A stretch of 64,000 nucleotides of DNA from an uncultured Lachnospiraceae bacterium (GCA_910577955.1 CAJTNC010000001.1:285976-349975), one strand, 5' to 3'. Positions 8,507 to 17,804 are shown, counted from the first letter of the stretch. Made by a program: numbers and translations. Notes: generated by a model from the sequence alone, not told the origin.

Positions 8507-8539
8507 TACCAAATTATTACGAAATTAAGGAATCATTAT

Positions 8540-9919
8540 ATGAAAAGTGTGGCACTGCATAACCTTGGCTGCAAAGTCAATTCCTATGAACTGGATGTCA
8601 TAGGGCAAAAATTAAAAGAAAAGGGATTTTCCATTGTGCCTTTTGACGAAAAGGCCGATATCTATATGGTGAACACCTGCACCGTAACTAATATTGCGGA
8701 CAGGAAAAGCAGACAGATGCTGCATCAGGCGAAAAAGAGGAACCCCGAAGCGGTGGTGGTGGCGATCGGGTGCTACGTCCAGACCGGCGGCGGGCAGGTT
8801 CTCGCCGATGAAGCGGTGGATCTGGTGATCGGCAACAACCGGAAAAAGGATGCCGTGGAAATTCTGGAGGAATATCTGGAAAAGCGCGGAGACAAAACCG
8901 CAGGGGGCAGGAGCATTGCGGATATCGGAACAGAAGATGTTTACGAGGAGATGCAGCTCAACTATACGACGGAGCATACGCGGGCTTACATTAAAATTCA
9001 GGACGGGTGCAACCAGTTCTGCTCTTACTGCATCATACCTTATGCAAGGGGCAGAGTCAGAAGCCGGAGAGAAGAGGATATTTTGCGGGAGGTGCGGGGA
9101 CTGGCGGCGCAGGGATTTCGGGAGATCGTGCTGACAGGAATCCATATCAGTTCCTACGGCCTTGATTTTGACGGGATAAAAAATCCGGAGGTTGGCAAGC
9201 CTTTTCCCCATGAGCGGTTACTGCATCTGCTGCGGGAACTGGATCAGGTGGAAGAACTTGCGAGGATCCGTCTGGGATCGTTGGAACCCCGCATCATAAC
9301 GCCTGCGTTTGCGGCGGGCCTAAAAGGAATCAGGAAACTGTGCCCTCATTTTCATCTTTCTCTGCAGAGCGGCTGCGATGAAACGCTTGCCCGCATGAAT
9401 AGACATTACACTGCAGGGGAATACTTGGAAAAAGTGGAACTGCTTAGGGAGACTTTTGAAAATCCGGCAATCACCACGGATGTGATCGTGGGCTTTCCGG
9501 GGGAGACCGATGAGGAATTTGAACGGACGAAAACTTTTCTGGAGAAAGTAAACTTTTATGAAATGCACGTATTTCCGTATTCGAGACGGGAGAAAACACC
9601 GGCGGCGGCAAGAAAGGATCAGGTGTCTGAGAGCGTGAAGAAGGAGCGGAGCAGGATACTGCTCGCCCTTGCGGGGAAACAGTCGGCGGCCTTTCGGGAA
9701 AGTTACATAGGGAAAGAGGTCTGCGTACTTTTTGAGGAGACGAAAGAAGTGTGCGGCGTTTCCTGTCAGGTCGGTTATACCGAAGAGTATATCCGGGCGG
9801 CGAAAAAAACGAAAGAAAATCTCTCGGGAAAAACAGCAGAAGGCAGGCTGGCCGGCCATATAGAAGGAGATCTGTCATCAGGCGGAAAAGCCTCCGATAA
9901 TATAATGTGGTTGGAATAG
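8540..9919 (+). CDS. mtaB: tRNA (t6A37) methylthiotransferase MtaB
   Basis: This 459-residue radical-SAM enzyme converts t6A37 to ms2t6A37 in tRNAs reading ANN codons. The N-terminal UPF0004 domain carries NLGCKVNSYE, VNTCTVTNIAD and IGCYVQ, with the three cysteines for the auxiliary cluster. The radical-SAM motif is CNQFCSYCIIPYARG (about 155-169). A C-terminal TRAM-like segment follows. The GCKVN signature and CIIPYARG distinguish MtaB from MiaB and RimO. It is divergent from the HPr-like gene. Confidence 0.96.
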   Translation: MKSVALHNLGCKVNSYELDVIGQKLKEKGFSIVPFDEKADIYMVNTCTVTNIADRKSRQMLHQAKKRNPEAVVVAIGCYVQTGGGQVLADEAVDLVIGNNRKKDAVEILEEYLEKRGDKTAGGRSIADIGTEDVYEEMQLNYTTEHTRAYIKIQDGCNQFCSYCIIPYARGRVRSRREEDILREVRGLAAQGFREIVLTGIHISSYGLDFDGIKNPEVGKPFPHERLLHLLRELDQVEELARIRLGSLEPRIITPAFAAGLKGIRKLCPHFHLSLQSGCDETLARMNRHYTAGEYLEKVELLRETFENPAITTDVIVGFPGETDEEFERTKTFLEKVNFYEMHVFPYSRREKTPAAARKDQVSESVKKERSRILLALAGKQSAAFRESYIGKEVCVLFEETKEVCGVSCQVGYTEEYIRAAKKTKENLSGKTAEGRLAGHIEGDLSSGGKASDNIMWLE

Positions 9920-9948
9920 TTGATTTTAACGGTTTTTTGGAGTAAAAT
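9920..9948 (+). promoter_or_regulatory. Promoter upstream of ireB-ruvX-DUF1292
   Basis: TTGATT (9920-9925), a 17-base spacer, and TAAAAT (9943-9948) form a good sigma-A promoter immediately after the mtaB stop, about 80 bases before ireB. Confidence 0.7.
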
Positions 9949-10030
9949 GAAAAGAGACTTCTGCGATAAGAAGGAAACAGGAGCGTAAAGGTACGACAGA
10001 GCAAGACAACAGGATAAAAGGTACGGAGCA

Positions 10031-10294
10031 ATGGAAGATTTTGGGAATACAAGGTTTTTTACGGTAGAGGCAGAACAGGAGAACGGCACCAGGATCATTT
10101 TGGATACCGTGTACCATGCGCTGACGGAAAAAGGCTATAATCCGGTGAATCAGATCGTGGGTTATATTATGTCGGGAGACCCCACATACATCACAAACCA
10201 TCAGGGGGCGAGGAGCCTGATCATGAAGGTGGAGCGGGATGAGCTGGTGGAAGAGCTGTTGGAGCAGTATATCAGAAGCAACAGATGGAGCTAG
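10031..10294 (+). CDS. ireB: IreB-family regulatory phosphoprotein (UPF0297)
   Basis: This 87-residue protein matches the compact IreB family: an N-terminal NTRFFTVEAEQE, then DTVYHALTEKGYNPVNQIVGY and the highly conserved SGDPTYITNHQGAR ending in LIRKxxRDELVEELL-type helices. In enterococci IreB is phosphorylated by the Ser/Thr kinase IreK and influences cephalosporin resistance. Here the kinase is not in the window. The gene stops 11 bases before ruvX, in the conserved ireB-ruvX-DUF1292 cluster of Firmicutes. Confidence 0.95.
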   Translation: MEDFGNTRFFTVEAEQENGTRIILDTVYHALTEKGYNPVNQIVGYIMSGDPTYITNHQGARSLIMKVERDELVEELLEQYIRSNRWS

Positions 10295-10305
10295 CGGAGG
10301 ACATT

Positions 10306-10743
10306 ATGCGGATCATGGGGTTGGACTTCGGTTCCAAAACGGTGGGCGTGGCCATAAGCGACCCGCTTCTTATTACAGCGCAGGGGATCACGACGATCCA
10401 TCGCAAAGGAGAGAACAAGCTTCGGCAGACGTTAGCGCAGATCGAAACACTCATCGGTGAGTATGAAGTGGGGGAGATCGTGCTTGGCAACCCGAAACAT
10501 ATGAACGCCGAGGAGGGGGATCGCTCGCAGCTTGCGGCTGAGTTTAAAGAGATGCTTGAGAGGCGGACAGGGCTTCCCGTGAGGATGTGGGATGAGAGAC
10601 TGACCACCGTGGCGGCCGAAAGGACGCTGATGGAGGCGAATGTACGCAGAGAACACCGAAAAGAGTATGTGGATAAGATAGCCGCAGTCCTTATCCTGCA
10701 GGGATATCTGGACTACAGAGCTATGGGCGGCGCAGAGGTATAG
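10306..10743 (+). CDS. ruvX: Putative pre-16S rRNA nuclease / Holliday junction resolvase RuvX (YqgF)
   Basis: This 145-residue RNase H-fold protein starts MRIMGLDFGSKTVGVAISDP, containing the catalytic Asp, and has VLGNPKHMN and the second acidic site in WDERLTTVAAE. I chose the ATG with GCGGAGG at ideal spacing. An in-frame ATG at 10285 lies inside ireB and has no ribosome-binding site. YqgF proteins process the 5' end of 16S rRNA and were earlier proposed as resolvases. It is coupled to ireB upstream and a DUF1292 gene 2 bases downstream. Confidence 0.94.
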   Translation: MRIMGLDFGSKTVGVAISDPLLITAQGITTIHRKGENKLRQTLAQIETLIGEYEVGEIVLGNPKHMNAEEGDRSQLAAEFKEMLERRTGLPVRMWDERLTTVAAERTLMEANVRREHRKEYVDKIAAVLILQGYLDYRAMGGAEV

Positions 10744-10745
10744 GG

Positions 10746-11012
10746 ATGGATAAGATAACAATAGCGATAAGCGAAACAGAAAAAGCCGAATTTTACGTTC
10801 TGGAGCAGACAAAGATCGGCGGAACGGATTATATTTTAGTAACAGATATGGAAGACGGGGATGGAGACGCCCTGATTTTGAAAGATTTGTCCAAGCCGGA
10901 GGAGAAAGAGGGGCTGTATGAGATCGTGTCTGAGGAGAAGGAACTTCAGGCGGTGGCAGCTGTCTTTGAGACGTTGATGGATGATGTGACATTTGTGTCA
11001 GATGATGAGTAG
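10746..11012 (+). CDS. DUF1292 domain protein (YrzB-like)
   Basis: This 88-residue acidic protein has the family pattern: ITIAISETEKAEFYVLEQTKI, then DYILVTDMEDGDGDALILKD, and an acidic tail with FETLMDD. The function is unknown. It is the third member of the conserved ireB-ruvX-DUF1292 cluster and begins 2 bases after the ruvX stop. Its tiny size and neighbours support the call more than any catalytic motif. Confidence 0.88.
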   Translation: MDKITIAISETEKAEFYVLEQTKIGGTDYILVTDMEDGDGDALILKDLSKPEEKEGLYEIVSEEKELQAVAAVFETLMDDVTFVSDDE

Positions 11013-11048
11013 TCTTCTCTCCGGACAGACAACATGGAGGGAATTTGA

Positions 11049-12725
11049 TTGAGGAAAGAAAAGGAGAAAGAAACACTCGGGTTGAAGATCATCCCGTTGG
11101 GCGGGTTGGATGAGATCGGTATGAACATTACCGCCTTTGAATACGGGAACAGCATAATCGTAGTCGACTGCGGACTGTCCTTTCCGGATGACGACATGCT
11201 GGGTATAGATCTTGTGATACCGGATGTCACTTATTTAAAGGAAAATGCGGATAAAGTAAAAGGCTTTATCATTACCCACGGGCACGAAGATCATATCGGC
11301 GCGCTGCCCTATATTTTAAAGGATCTGCCGGCGCCTATCTATGCCACAAGGCTGACCATGGGCATCATCGACAGAAAGCTGGAGGAGCATGGGTTAAACG
11401 GCCGTATCAGACAAAAGGTCGTGAAGTTCGGGCAGACGATTACACTAGATAAATTTCGCATAGAATTTATTAAGACAAACCACAGCATTGTAGATGCGGC
11501 GGCGTTAGCGATCTATTCGCCGGCGGGTATCGTGGTGCATACCGGCGACTTTAAAGTGGATTATACGCCGGTGTTTGGTGATGCTATTGATCTGCAGCGT
11601 TTTGCAGAATTGGGCAAAAAGGGTGTGCTGGCATTGCTTTGCGACTCCACCAATGCGGAGAGACCGGGATTTTCCCCGTCGGAGAAAACCTTAGGCCCCA
11701 CCTTTGACCAGATTTTCGAGGAACACAAGAATACAAGGCTGATTATCTCCACCTTTGCGTCCAATGTGGACAGAGTGCAGCAGATCATTAACTGCGCATA
11801 TAGGGCCGGCAGAAAAGTTGCGGTGGAAGGCCGCAGTATGGTCAATATCATTGAGACGGCGACAAAGCTTGACTGCCTGCAAATTCCGGAGAATACGCTG
11901 ATCGATATCGAGCAGCTGAAAGATTATCCGGAGGAGAAAACGGTGGTCATCGCCACCGGAAGTCAGGGAGAGAGCATGGCGGCCCTTAGCCGTATGGCGG
12001 GCAATAATCATAAAAAGCTGTCCATCGGGCCAAATGATACGGTGATCTTTTCTTCGCACCCGATTCCGGGCAATGAAAAAGCTGTCACAAAAGTGATCAA
12101 CGACCTGTTAAGGAAAGGGGCGGATGTGATCTTTCAGGATGCGCCGCATGTCTCGGGACATGCCTGTCAGGAGGAGATCAAGCTGATCTACAATCTGGTG
12201 CAGCCCAGATATGCGATCCCGGTGCACGGCGAATATAAGCATTTAAAGGCAAATGCGAATCTGGCGGCGTCTCTCGGGATTCCGAAGGAGCGGATCATCA
12301 TCCTCTCCAGCGGCGATGTGCTGGAACTGGACATGGAGCATGCGGAAGTGACGGGACAAGTGCCGGTGGGCGATATCATGGTGGACGGGTTGGGCGTCGG
12401 CGATGTGGGGAACGTCGTGCTGCGCGACAGACAGCATCTGGCGGAAAACGGCATTATCATTGTCGTGCTGGCGCTGGATCAGGCGTCAGGGCAGTTGGCG
12501 GCCGGACCCGACATCGTCTCCAGAGGATTTGTCTATGTGCGGGAGGCCGACGAATTGATAGATGAGGCGAGAGCCGTCGTGCAGTTTACGGTGGAGCGGT
12601 GTCTTGATAAAAACATTTTTGACTGGGGGAAATTGAAAAGCAGCATCAGGGATGAACTGACCGAGTTTATCTGGAAGAGGACAAAGCGCAGACCAATGAT
12701 ACTGCCGGTTATTATGAGCGTATAA
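11049..12725 (+). CDS. rnj: Ribonuclease J
   Basis: This 558-residue metallo-beta-lactamase/beta-CASP RNase processes and degrades mRNA by 5'-3' exonuclease and endonuclease action. The metal-binding motif HGHEDHIGALP is near residue 75, with further ligands in VHTGDFKVDY and in the beta-CASP part CDSTNAERPGF, SSHPIPGNE and PVHGEYKHLKAN. A C-terminal domain follows. Translation starts at TTG with GGAGGG eight bases upstream; the next in-frame ATG lies within the conserved core. It is followed by a YlbF gene, which fits an RNA-turnover theme. Confidence 0.97.
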   Translation: MRKEKEKETLGLKIIPLGGLDEIGMNITAFEYGNSIIVVDCGLSFPDDDMLGIDLVIPDVTYLKENADKVKGFIITHGHEDHIGALPYILKDLPAPIYATRLTMGIIDRKLEEHGLNGRIRQKVVKFGQTITLDKFRIEFIKTNHSIVDAAALAIYSPAGIVVHTGDFKVDYTPVFGDAIDLQRFAELGKKGVLALLCDSTNAERPGFSPSEKTLGPTFDQIFEEHKNTRLIISTFASNVDRVQQIINCAYRAGRKVAVEGRSMVNIIETATKLDCLQIPENTLIDIEQLKDYPEEKTVVIATGSQGESMAALSRMAGNNHKKLSIGPNDTVIFSSHPIPGNEKAVTKVINDLLRKGADVIFQDAPHVSGHACQEEIKLIYNLVQPRYAIPVHGEYKHLKANANLAASLGIPKERIIILSSGDVLELDMEHAEVTGQVPVGDIMVDGLGVGDVGNVVLRDRQHLAENGIIIVVLALDQASGQLAAGPDIVSRGFVYVREADELIDEARAVVQFTVERCLDKNIFDWGKLKSSIRDELTEFIWKRTKRRPMILPVIMSV

Positions 12726-12759
12726 GGATTGCGTACAGACAGCATAAGGAGTGTAAGAC

Positions 12760-13113
12760 ATGATAAGAAAAGACGCGAGAATCGGGGACAGCCTGAGAGA
12801 ATTGATAAACAGTATAAAGGATTCTGATATCTATCACAGTTATGAGGAAGCCAGCGCGGCAGTCAGTCAGGTGCCGGGACTGCAGGAGCGGATCGATGAG
12901 TACCGAAGGAATAATTTTTTGATACAGCAGAACAACGAAGGGGAGGAGCTGTTGCAGAAGCTTGAACAGTTTGAACTGGATACGGCGGCGTTCCGTGCGG
13001 AGCCGCTTGTGGATAAATATCTGTGCGCGGAACGCGATTTTGTAAAATTGAAACAGGATATTGACAACCGGATGCTCTCAGAACTGGAATTTTCTATTCC
13101 AGCCGGATTTTAG
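12760..13113 (+). CDS. YlbF/YmcA family protein
   Basis: This 117-residue all-helical protein has the family layout: LRELINSIKDSDIYHSYEEA (short helix pair), then QERIDEYRRNNFLIQ and a long charged C-terminal helix with a YLCAERDFVKL segment. In Bacillus, YlbF, YmcA and YaaT form the Y-complex that adjusts RNase Y activity, competence and biofilm formation. No partner is seen here. The position right after RNase J suggests an RNA-processing link, which is inference. It has a good ribosome-binding site AAGGAG. Confidence 0.85.
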   Translation: MIRKDARIGDSLRELINSIKDSDIYHSYEEASAAVSQVPGLQERIDEYRRNNFLIQQNNEGEELLQKLEQFELDTAAFRAEPLVDKYLCAERDFVKLKQDIDNRMLSELEFSIPAGF

Positions 13114-13146
13114 GCGGCGTGGAGGAACCGGAAATAAGAGGTAACT

Positions 13147-13530
13147 ATGAAGCAGTTTATTGTATCGATTGGAACGGCAGTAGTAAAAATAATAGTCTTT
13201 GTCCTGCTCATCCGTTTTGTGGTGGGGGCGGCGTCGGAGGCTTACGCTTTCGGATACCGCATTTTTTCCGAGGAGCCGGTGAGCAGCGAACCGGGCATCG
13301 TCTATACCGTGGAACTTTCGGAGGAGACGACGCCGAAACAGGTGGCGCAGGCGTTGGAGGATTACGGACTGATCCGGGATAAGGATCTGTTTTATGTGCA
13401 GTATCTGGTGTCTCCTCATAAGGGGGAACTGATGCCGGGAAATTATGAACTGAGCACGGCGATGACGGCGGAACAGATGCTGGAGATCATGTCCAGTTCT
13501 TATGAGGAAAAGGACGAGGAGAAAGATTGA
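13147..13530 (+). CDS. Membrane-anchored MltG-like N-terminal domain protein
   Basis: This 127-residue protein has one N-terminal transmembrane helix (about 8-30). It is followed by a LysM-like region matching the N-terminal part of endolytic transglycosylase MltG: VELSEETTPKQVAQALEDYG, then a GELMPGNYELSTAMTAEQML pattern. The catalytic YceG domain with its glutamate is absent, and the protein ends in a charged KDEEKD tail overlapping the next gene by 4 bases. It probably sits at the outer membrane face and may bind glycan or partner proteins. An enzymatic role is unlikely from what is seen. Confidence 0.75.
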   Translation: MKQFIVSIGTAVVKIIVFVLLIRFVVGAASEAYAFGYRIFSEEPVSSEPGIVYTVELSEETTPKQVAQALEDYGLIRDKDLFYVQYLVSPHKGELMPGNYELSTAMTAEQMLEIMSSSYEEKDEEKD

Positions 13531-14168
13531 CGGCAGAGAGACAGACGGCCTTCATCCGTTCGCTGGATCAGGGCAACACAGCATTTTTGAACGAAATAGA
13601 GAGAGAAGCAAGGGAAGCGGGCGTACCCATTATCAAACCGGAAACACAGAGGCTTCTGCGGTTTTTTGTGCAGATGCGGAAACCTCTTACGATTCTGGAG
13701 ATTGGATGTGCGGTCGGCTTTTCTGCGTTATTGATGAGTGAATACGGGCCGCCTGACTGTCATATAACAACCATCGAAAACTATGATAAACGGATCGTGA
13801 AGGCGAGGGAGAACTTCAGGCGGGCGGGGAGAGAGGAAAAGATCACACTGCTCGAAGGGGATGCGGCGGACATTCTGCCGAAGATCGAAAGGCCTTGCGA
13901 TATGATATTTATGGACGCGGCGAAGGGACAGTACCTTTCGTTCCTGCCGGAAGTGATGCGGCTGCTTTCGGTCGGCGGGCTTTTGCTCTCCGACAACGTG
14001 TGGCAGGAGGGGGATATTCTGGAATCCCGCTATGCGGTGACAAGACGCGACCGAACGATCCACAGCCGGATGCGGGAGTATCTGTACCAGATCACTCACG
14101 ACGAGCGGCTGGAGACGGTGATCCTGCCGGTGGGGGACGGTGTGGCGTCGTCTGTCAGAATATTATGA
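13527..14168 (+). CDS. SAM-dependent O-methyltransferase (TrmR/YrrM-like)
   Basis: This 213-residue class I methyltransferase of the O-methyltransferase_3 family has the SAM-binding ILEIGCAVGFSALLMSEY, the acidic VTTIE-like segment, and the metal-site FMDAAKGQY followed by LLLSDNVWQEG. Its C-terminus ends LPVGDGVASSVRI. In Bacillus the related TrmR methylates 5-hydroxyuridine in tRNA wobble positions, which would fit the next gene (a U32-family protein), since TrhP-type U32 proteins make ho5U. The tRNA role is thus inferred from the pair. Start is TTG overlapping the preceding stop by 4 bases. Confidence 0.85.
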   Translation: MTAERQTAFIRSLDQGNTAFLNEIEREAREAGVPIIKPETQRLLRFFVQMRKPLTILEIGCAVGFSALLMSEYGPPDCHITTIENYDKRIVKARENFRRAGREEKITLLEGDAADILPKIERPCDMIFMDAAKGQYLSFLPEVMRLLSVGGLLLSDNVWQEGDILESRYAVTRRDRTIHSRMREYLYQITHDERLETVILPVGDGVASSVRIL

Positions 14169-14186
14169 TAATATTGCTCTGACGTG

Positions 14187-14313
14187 CAAAATATACGATC
14201 CAACGCAGGCACGCTTTCGCTGCGGTTCGACTGTAGCGGACACATAAGGCACCAAAATACGGTGCCTAAGTGCCGACAGTCTCACAGCACCTGCTTATGG
14301 ATGCGTAAATTTG
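14187..14313 (+). repeat. Dispersed palindromic repeat, copy 1 (~127 bp)
   Basis: This intergenic element reads CAAAATATACGATCCAACGC at one end and ATGGATGCGTAAATTTGG at the other. Its ends form an imperfect inverted repeat (TACGATCCAACGCAGG against the complement of CACCTGCTTATGGATGCGTA). A second hairpin with a GGCACC-AAAATAC-GGTGCC core sits in the middle. A second copy lies in inverse orientation at 30540-30664. No coding potential is seen. It looks like a small MITE-like or structured RNA element. Confidence 0.8.
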
Positions 14314-14391
14314 GCACGATTGATGCTATGATATGGCAAAAATTTTTAATTACCTGAGGACGTAAATGATATAGGAGGAGGGCAGAGCCCT

Positions 14392-15630
14392 ATGAATAAG
14401 GCGGAACTTCTGATTCCGGCGGGAAGTCTGGAAGTGTTGAAAACGGCGGTGATCTTCGGCGCGGATGCAGTCTATATCGGCGGCGAGGCATTCAGCCTGC
14501 GCGCGAAAGCAAAAAATTTTTCTTTGGAGGAGATGGCCGAGGGGATCCGGTTTGCCCATGAGCGGGGCGTTAAAGTATATGTTACGGCGAACATTTTTGC
14601 CCATCACGCAGATATCGCGGAGGCGGAAAAGTATTTTCAGGAACTGCATCAGATGAAAGAGAAGCCGGACGCCCTGATCATTTCGGATCCGGGACTTTTT
14701 CTGACTGCGAGGGAAGTCTGTCCGGAGATCGAGATACATATTTCCACACAGGCAAACAATACAAACTATAAGACCTGCCTTTTCTGGCATAAGCAGGGGG
14801 CGACAAGGATCGTCTGTGCCAGAGAGCTGTCTTTTAATGAAATCAAAGAAATGAGGGAACACATTCCGGCACAGATGGAGATCGAAGCATTTGTGCACGG
14901 CGCCATGTGTATTTCCTATTCGGGGCGCTGTCTGTTAAGCAATTATATGACGGGACGGGATGCCAACAGAGGAGCCTGCACCCATCCCTGCCGTTTTAAG
15001 TACGCGGTGGTGGAGGAGAGCAGGCCGGGCGAGTACCTGCCCGTGTATGAGAACGAGCGGGGGACGTTTCTTTTTAACTCCGGGGATCTGTGCATGATAG
15101 AGTATATTCCGGAGCTGCTTGAGGCGGGGATAAACAGCCTGAAGATAGAGGGGCGCATGAAAGCTGCTCTGTATGTTGCGACGGTGGCAAGAACCTACCG
15201 AAAAGCCATCGATGACTACATGAAATCGGAGGAACTTTATCGAAATAACATGGAATGGTACCGTCAGGAGATCAGGAAATGCACCTATCGCCCCTTTACC
15301 ACCGGTTTCTATTTCGGGAAACCGGGGAAAGAGTCTCAGATATACGACTCATCCACTTACCGGAGCGAAGCGGTCTATCTCGGTGTGGTAGAAGGAACGG
15401 ATGAAAGGGGGTACGCCCGTCTCGAACAGAAGAACAAGTTTCATGTGGGGGACGCTGTCGAGATCATGAAGCCGGACGGCAGGAACATCCCGGCCATCGT
15501 GGAAGCTATGGAGGACGAGGCGGGAACCCCTATGGAAAGCTGTCCCCATGCGAGGCAGCGGTTTTCGGTGAAGCTGAGTGAAACACCAAAGCAGTACGAT
15601 CTGCTGCGGAAAGCGGAGGAGACTGCGTGA
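14392..15630 (+). CDS. Peptidase U32 family protein (likely tRNA hydroxylation factor)
   Basis: This 412-residue protein begins MNKAELLIPAGSLEVLKTAV and has GADAVYIGG, followed by VTANIFAHHADI and the strongly conserved EAFVHGAMCISYSGRCLLS and CTHPCRFKY cysteine-rich segment, diagnostic of U32 (prtC/TrhP/RlhA) proteins. Members once called collagenases are now linked to 5-hydroxyuridine in tRNA (TrhP) or hydroxycytidine in rRNA (RlhA). The preceding TrmR-like methyltransferase supports the tRNA wobble uridine role. That assignment is inference. The ATG has an AGGAGG site. Confidence 0.9.
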   Translation: MNKAELLIPAGSLEVLKTAVIFGADAVYIGGEAFSLRAKAKNFSLEEMAEGIRFAHERGVKVYVTANIFAHHADIAEAEKYFQELHQMKEKPDALIISDPGLFLTAREVCPEIEIHISTQANNTNYKTCLFWHKQGATRIVCARELSFNEIKEMREHIPAQMEIEAFVHGAMCISYSGRCLLSNYMTGRDANRGACTHPCRFKYAVVEESRPGEYLPVYENERGTFLFNSGDLCMIEYIPELLEAGINSLKIEGRMKAALYVATVARTYRKAIDDYMKSEELYRNNMEWYRQEIRKCTYRPFTTGFYFGKPGKESQIYDSSTYRSEAVYLGVVEGTDERGYARLEQKNKFHVGDAVEIMKPDGRNIPAIVEAMEDEAGTPMESCPHARQRFSVKLSETPKQYDLLRKAEETA

Positions 15631-15676
15631 GCGGTCAGACCAAGGAAGAACGGGGACTTTAAACGGAGGAACGGAA

Positions 15677-17788
15677 ATGAGCGATATGATAAATGTGGAG
15701 GAGATGTTTGGTCAGAATGTATTTGACCTCGCAAAGATGAGGAGCCGTCTGCCTAAAAATGTGTTTAAAGAGGTAAAGCGCGTTATGGATCAGGGCGGAG
15801 AACTGTCCATGTCCGCGGCGAATGTGGTGGCGAAAGAGATGAAAGACTGGGCTGTGGAGCACGGAGCGACGCACTATTCGCACTGGTTTCAGCCGCTCAC
15901 AGGCATCACTGCCGAAAAACACGACGCTTTCGTCTCCCATCCCGACGAGGACGGCAAGATGATCACGGAGTTTTCAGGGAAGGAGCTGATCAAAGGGGAG
16001 CCCGACGCATCTTCCTTTCCTTCAGGCGGCCTGCGGGCGACCTTTGAGGCGAGAGGATACACAGCTTGGGATATCACTTCCCCGGCTTTTTTGAAAGAGT
16101 CCGCCTGCGGGAAGATCCTTTGTATTCCCACGGCCTTTTGTTCTTACACAGGGGAGGCGCTGGATAAAAAGACGCCGCTTTTGCGTTCCATGGAAGCCCT
16201 CAGCACGCAGGCGCTGCGTATTGTCCGTCTCTTTGGCGATCAGGCGGCGACAAAGGTGACGGCCTGCGTGGGACCGGAACAGGAATATTTTCTGGTGGAT
16301 AAGGATCTTTATTTACAGCGGGAGGATCTGATGTTTGCGGGCCGCACTCTGTTCGGAGCGCCGGCGCCCAAAGGGCAGGAGATGGAGGACCACTACTTCG
16401 GCGTCATCAAAGAGCGCGTGGGCGCCTATATGAAAGATTTGAACGAGGAACTGTGGAAACTGGGAGTGACCGCCAAGACGCAGCATAATGAGGTTGCGCC
16501 GGCACAGCATGAACTGGCTCCCGTCTATGCGACGGCGAACATAGCGGTGGACCACAACCAGCTTGTGATGGAGACGATGAAGCGGATTGCATACCATCAT
16601 GATCTGCGGTGCCTGCTGCACGAGAAGCCCTATGCAGGCGTCAATGGTTCCGGTAAGCACAACAACTGGTCCATCAGCACGGACACGGGCGTAAACCTGC
16701 TTGATCCGGGGGATACGCCGAATAAGAATGTGAGATTTCTGCTGGTGTTGGCCTGCATCATGAAAGCGGTGGACATCCATGCGGATCTGCTGCGTCAGAG
16801 CGCCTCGGATGTGGGCAATGACCACAGACTGGGAGCGAACGAAGCGCCTCCCGCGATCATTTCGATGTTCCTCGGGGAGCAGTTGGAGGATGTTGTAAAA
16901 CAGTTGATCGAGACCGGCGATGCGGCGAAATTAAAGGAAGGCGGGAAGCTGGAGACAGGGGTATCCACTCTGCCTGACTTTGAGAGGGATGCCACCGACA
17001 GAAACAGAACATCGCCCTTTGCCTTCACCGGCAACAAATTTGAGTTCCGTATGGTAGGTTCTGCAGATTCTATTGCCAGTCCCAACACGACCATGAATGC
17101 CATCGTTGCGGAGGCCTTCTGCGAGGCGGCGGACAGGCTGGAAGGGGCGCAGGATTTTGAGATGGCGGTACATGATCTGATCAAAGAATATATGACGAAG
17201 CATCAGCGCATCGTTTTCAATGGAAACGGCTATGCGGAGGAATGGGTGGAGGAAGCGGGGAGACGCGGACTGCCGAACATAAAATCCATGATCGAGGCGG
17301 CGAAGACGCTGACTACGGATAAAGCGGTGGAATTGTTTGAAAAATTCGGCATTTTCACGCGGGTGGAACTGGAATCCAGAGAGGAGATCATATACGAGAC
17401 TTATGCGAAGACGATCAATATCGAGGCGCTGACGATGATCGAGATGGCGGGCAAGAAAATTATCCCGGCGGTGATGAAGTACAGCAGGGATCTGGCGGAA
17501 ACCGTGAATGCGGTGAAAGCGGCAGGAGTGGATGCTTTGGTGCAGACAGAACTGTTAAAAACCGTATGCGCCAAACTGGCGGCGATGCAGGAGGCTCTTA
17601 GGAAGTTGGAGAAGGCGGAGGAGCAGGCGGGCGCCATAGAGGATGCCAAAGAACAGGCATTTTTCTATAAAGATGTGGTGAAAGGCGTGATGCGGGAACT
17701 GCGTGAACCGGCGGATGAACTGGAAATGATCGTGGATAAGGCGCTTTGGCCGATTCCTACATATGGAGAGCTGATGTTTGAGGTATAG
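15677..17788 (+). CDS. glnN: Glutamine synthetase type III
   Basis: This 703-residue protein is of the large GSIII class found in Bacteroidetes, Clostridia and cyanobacteria. It makes glutamine from glutamate, ammonia and ATP. Visible landmarks: GATHYSHWFQPLTG near residue 70, EKHDAF, SSFPSGGLR, VGPEQEYFLVD (catalytic glutamates), TKTQHNEVAPAQHELAP, and GSGKHNNWSIST with the ATP-binding region; later NRTSPFAFTGNKFEFR. The C-terminal helical extension of GSIII is present. The ATG at 15677 has a GGAGGAACG site; the frame stays open upstream into the U32 gene but that part is not conserved. A terminator follows. Confidence 0.97.
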   Translation: MSDMINVEEMFGQNVFDLAKMRSRLPKNVFKEVKRVMDQGGELSMSAANVVAKEMKDWAVEHGATHYSHWFQPLTGITAEKHDAFVSHPDEDGKMITEFSGKELIKGEPDASSFPSGGLRATFEARGYTAWDITSPAFLKESACGKILCIPTAFCSYTGEALDKKTPLLRSMEALSTQALRIVRLFGDQAATKVTACVGPEQEYFLVDKDLYLQREDLMFAGRTLFGAPAPKGQEMEDHYFGVIKERVGAYMKDLNEELWKLGVTAKTQHNEVAPAQHELAPVYATANIAVDHNQLVMETMKRIAYHHDLRCLLHEKPYAGVNGSGKHNNWSISTDTGVNLLDPGDTPNKNVRFLLVLACIMKAVDIHADLLRQSASDVGNDHRLGANEAPPAIISMFLGEQLEDVVKQLIETGDAAKLKEGGKLETGVSTLPDFERDATDRNRTSPFAFTGNKFEFRMVGSADSIASPNTTMNAIVAEAFCEAADRLEGAQDFEMAVHDLIKEYMTKHQRIVFNGNGYAEEWVEEAGRRGLPNIKSMIEAAKTLTTDKAVELFEKFGIFTRVELESREEIIYETYAKTINIEALTMIEMAGKKIIPAVMKYSRDLAETVNAVKAAGVDALVQTELLKTVCAKLAAMQEALRKLEKAEEQAGAIEDAKEQAFFYKDVVKGVMRELREPADELEMIVDKALWPIPTYGELMFEV

Positions 17789-17804
17789 AAGAAATAGGAA
17801 AGTG

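Noticed and set aside
14440..14680. Small + strand frame inside the U32 gene
   Set aside because: Out-of-frame shadow of the conserved gene with no independent support.
15578..15676. Upstream extension of glutamine synthetase III
   Set aside because: It would overlap the U32 gene; GGAGGAACG precedes the ATG at 15677, which fits the family start.
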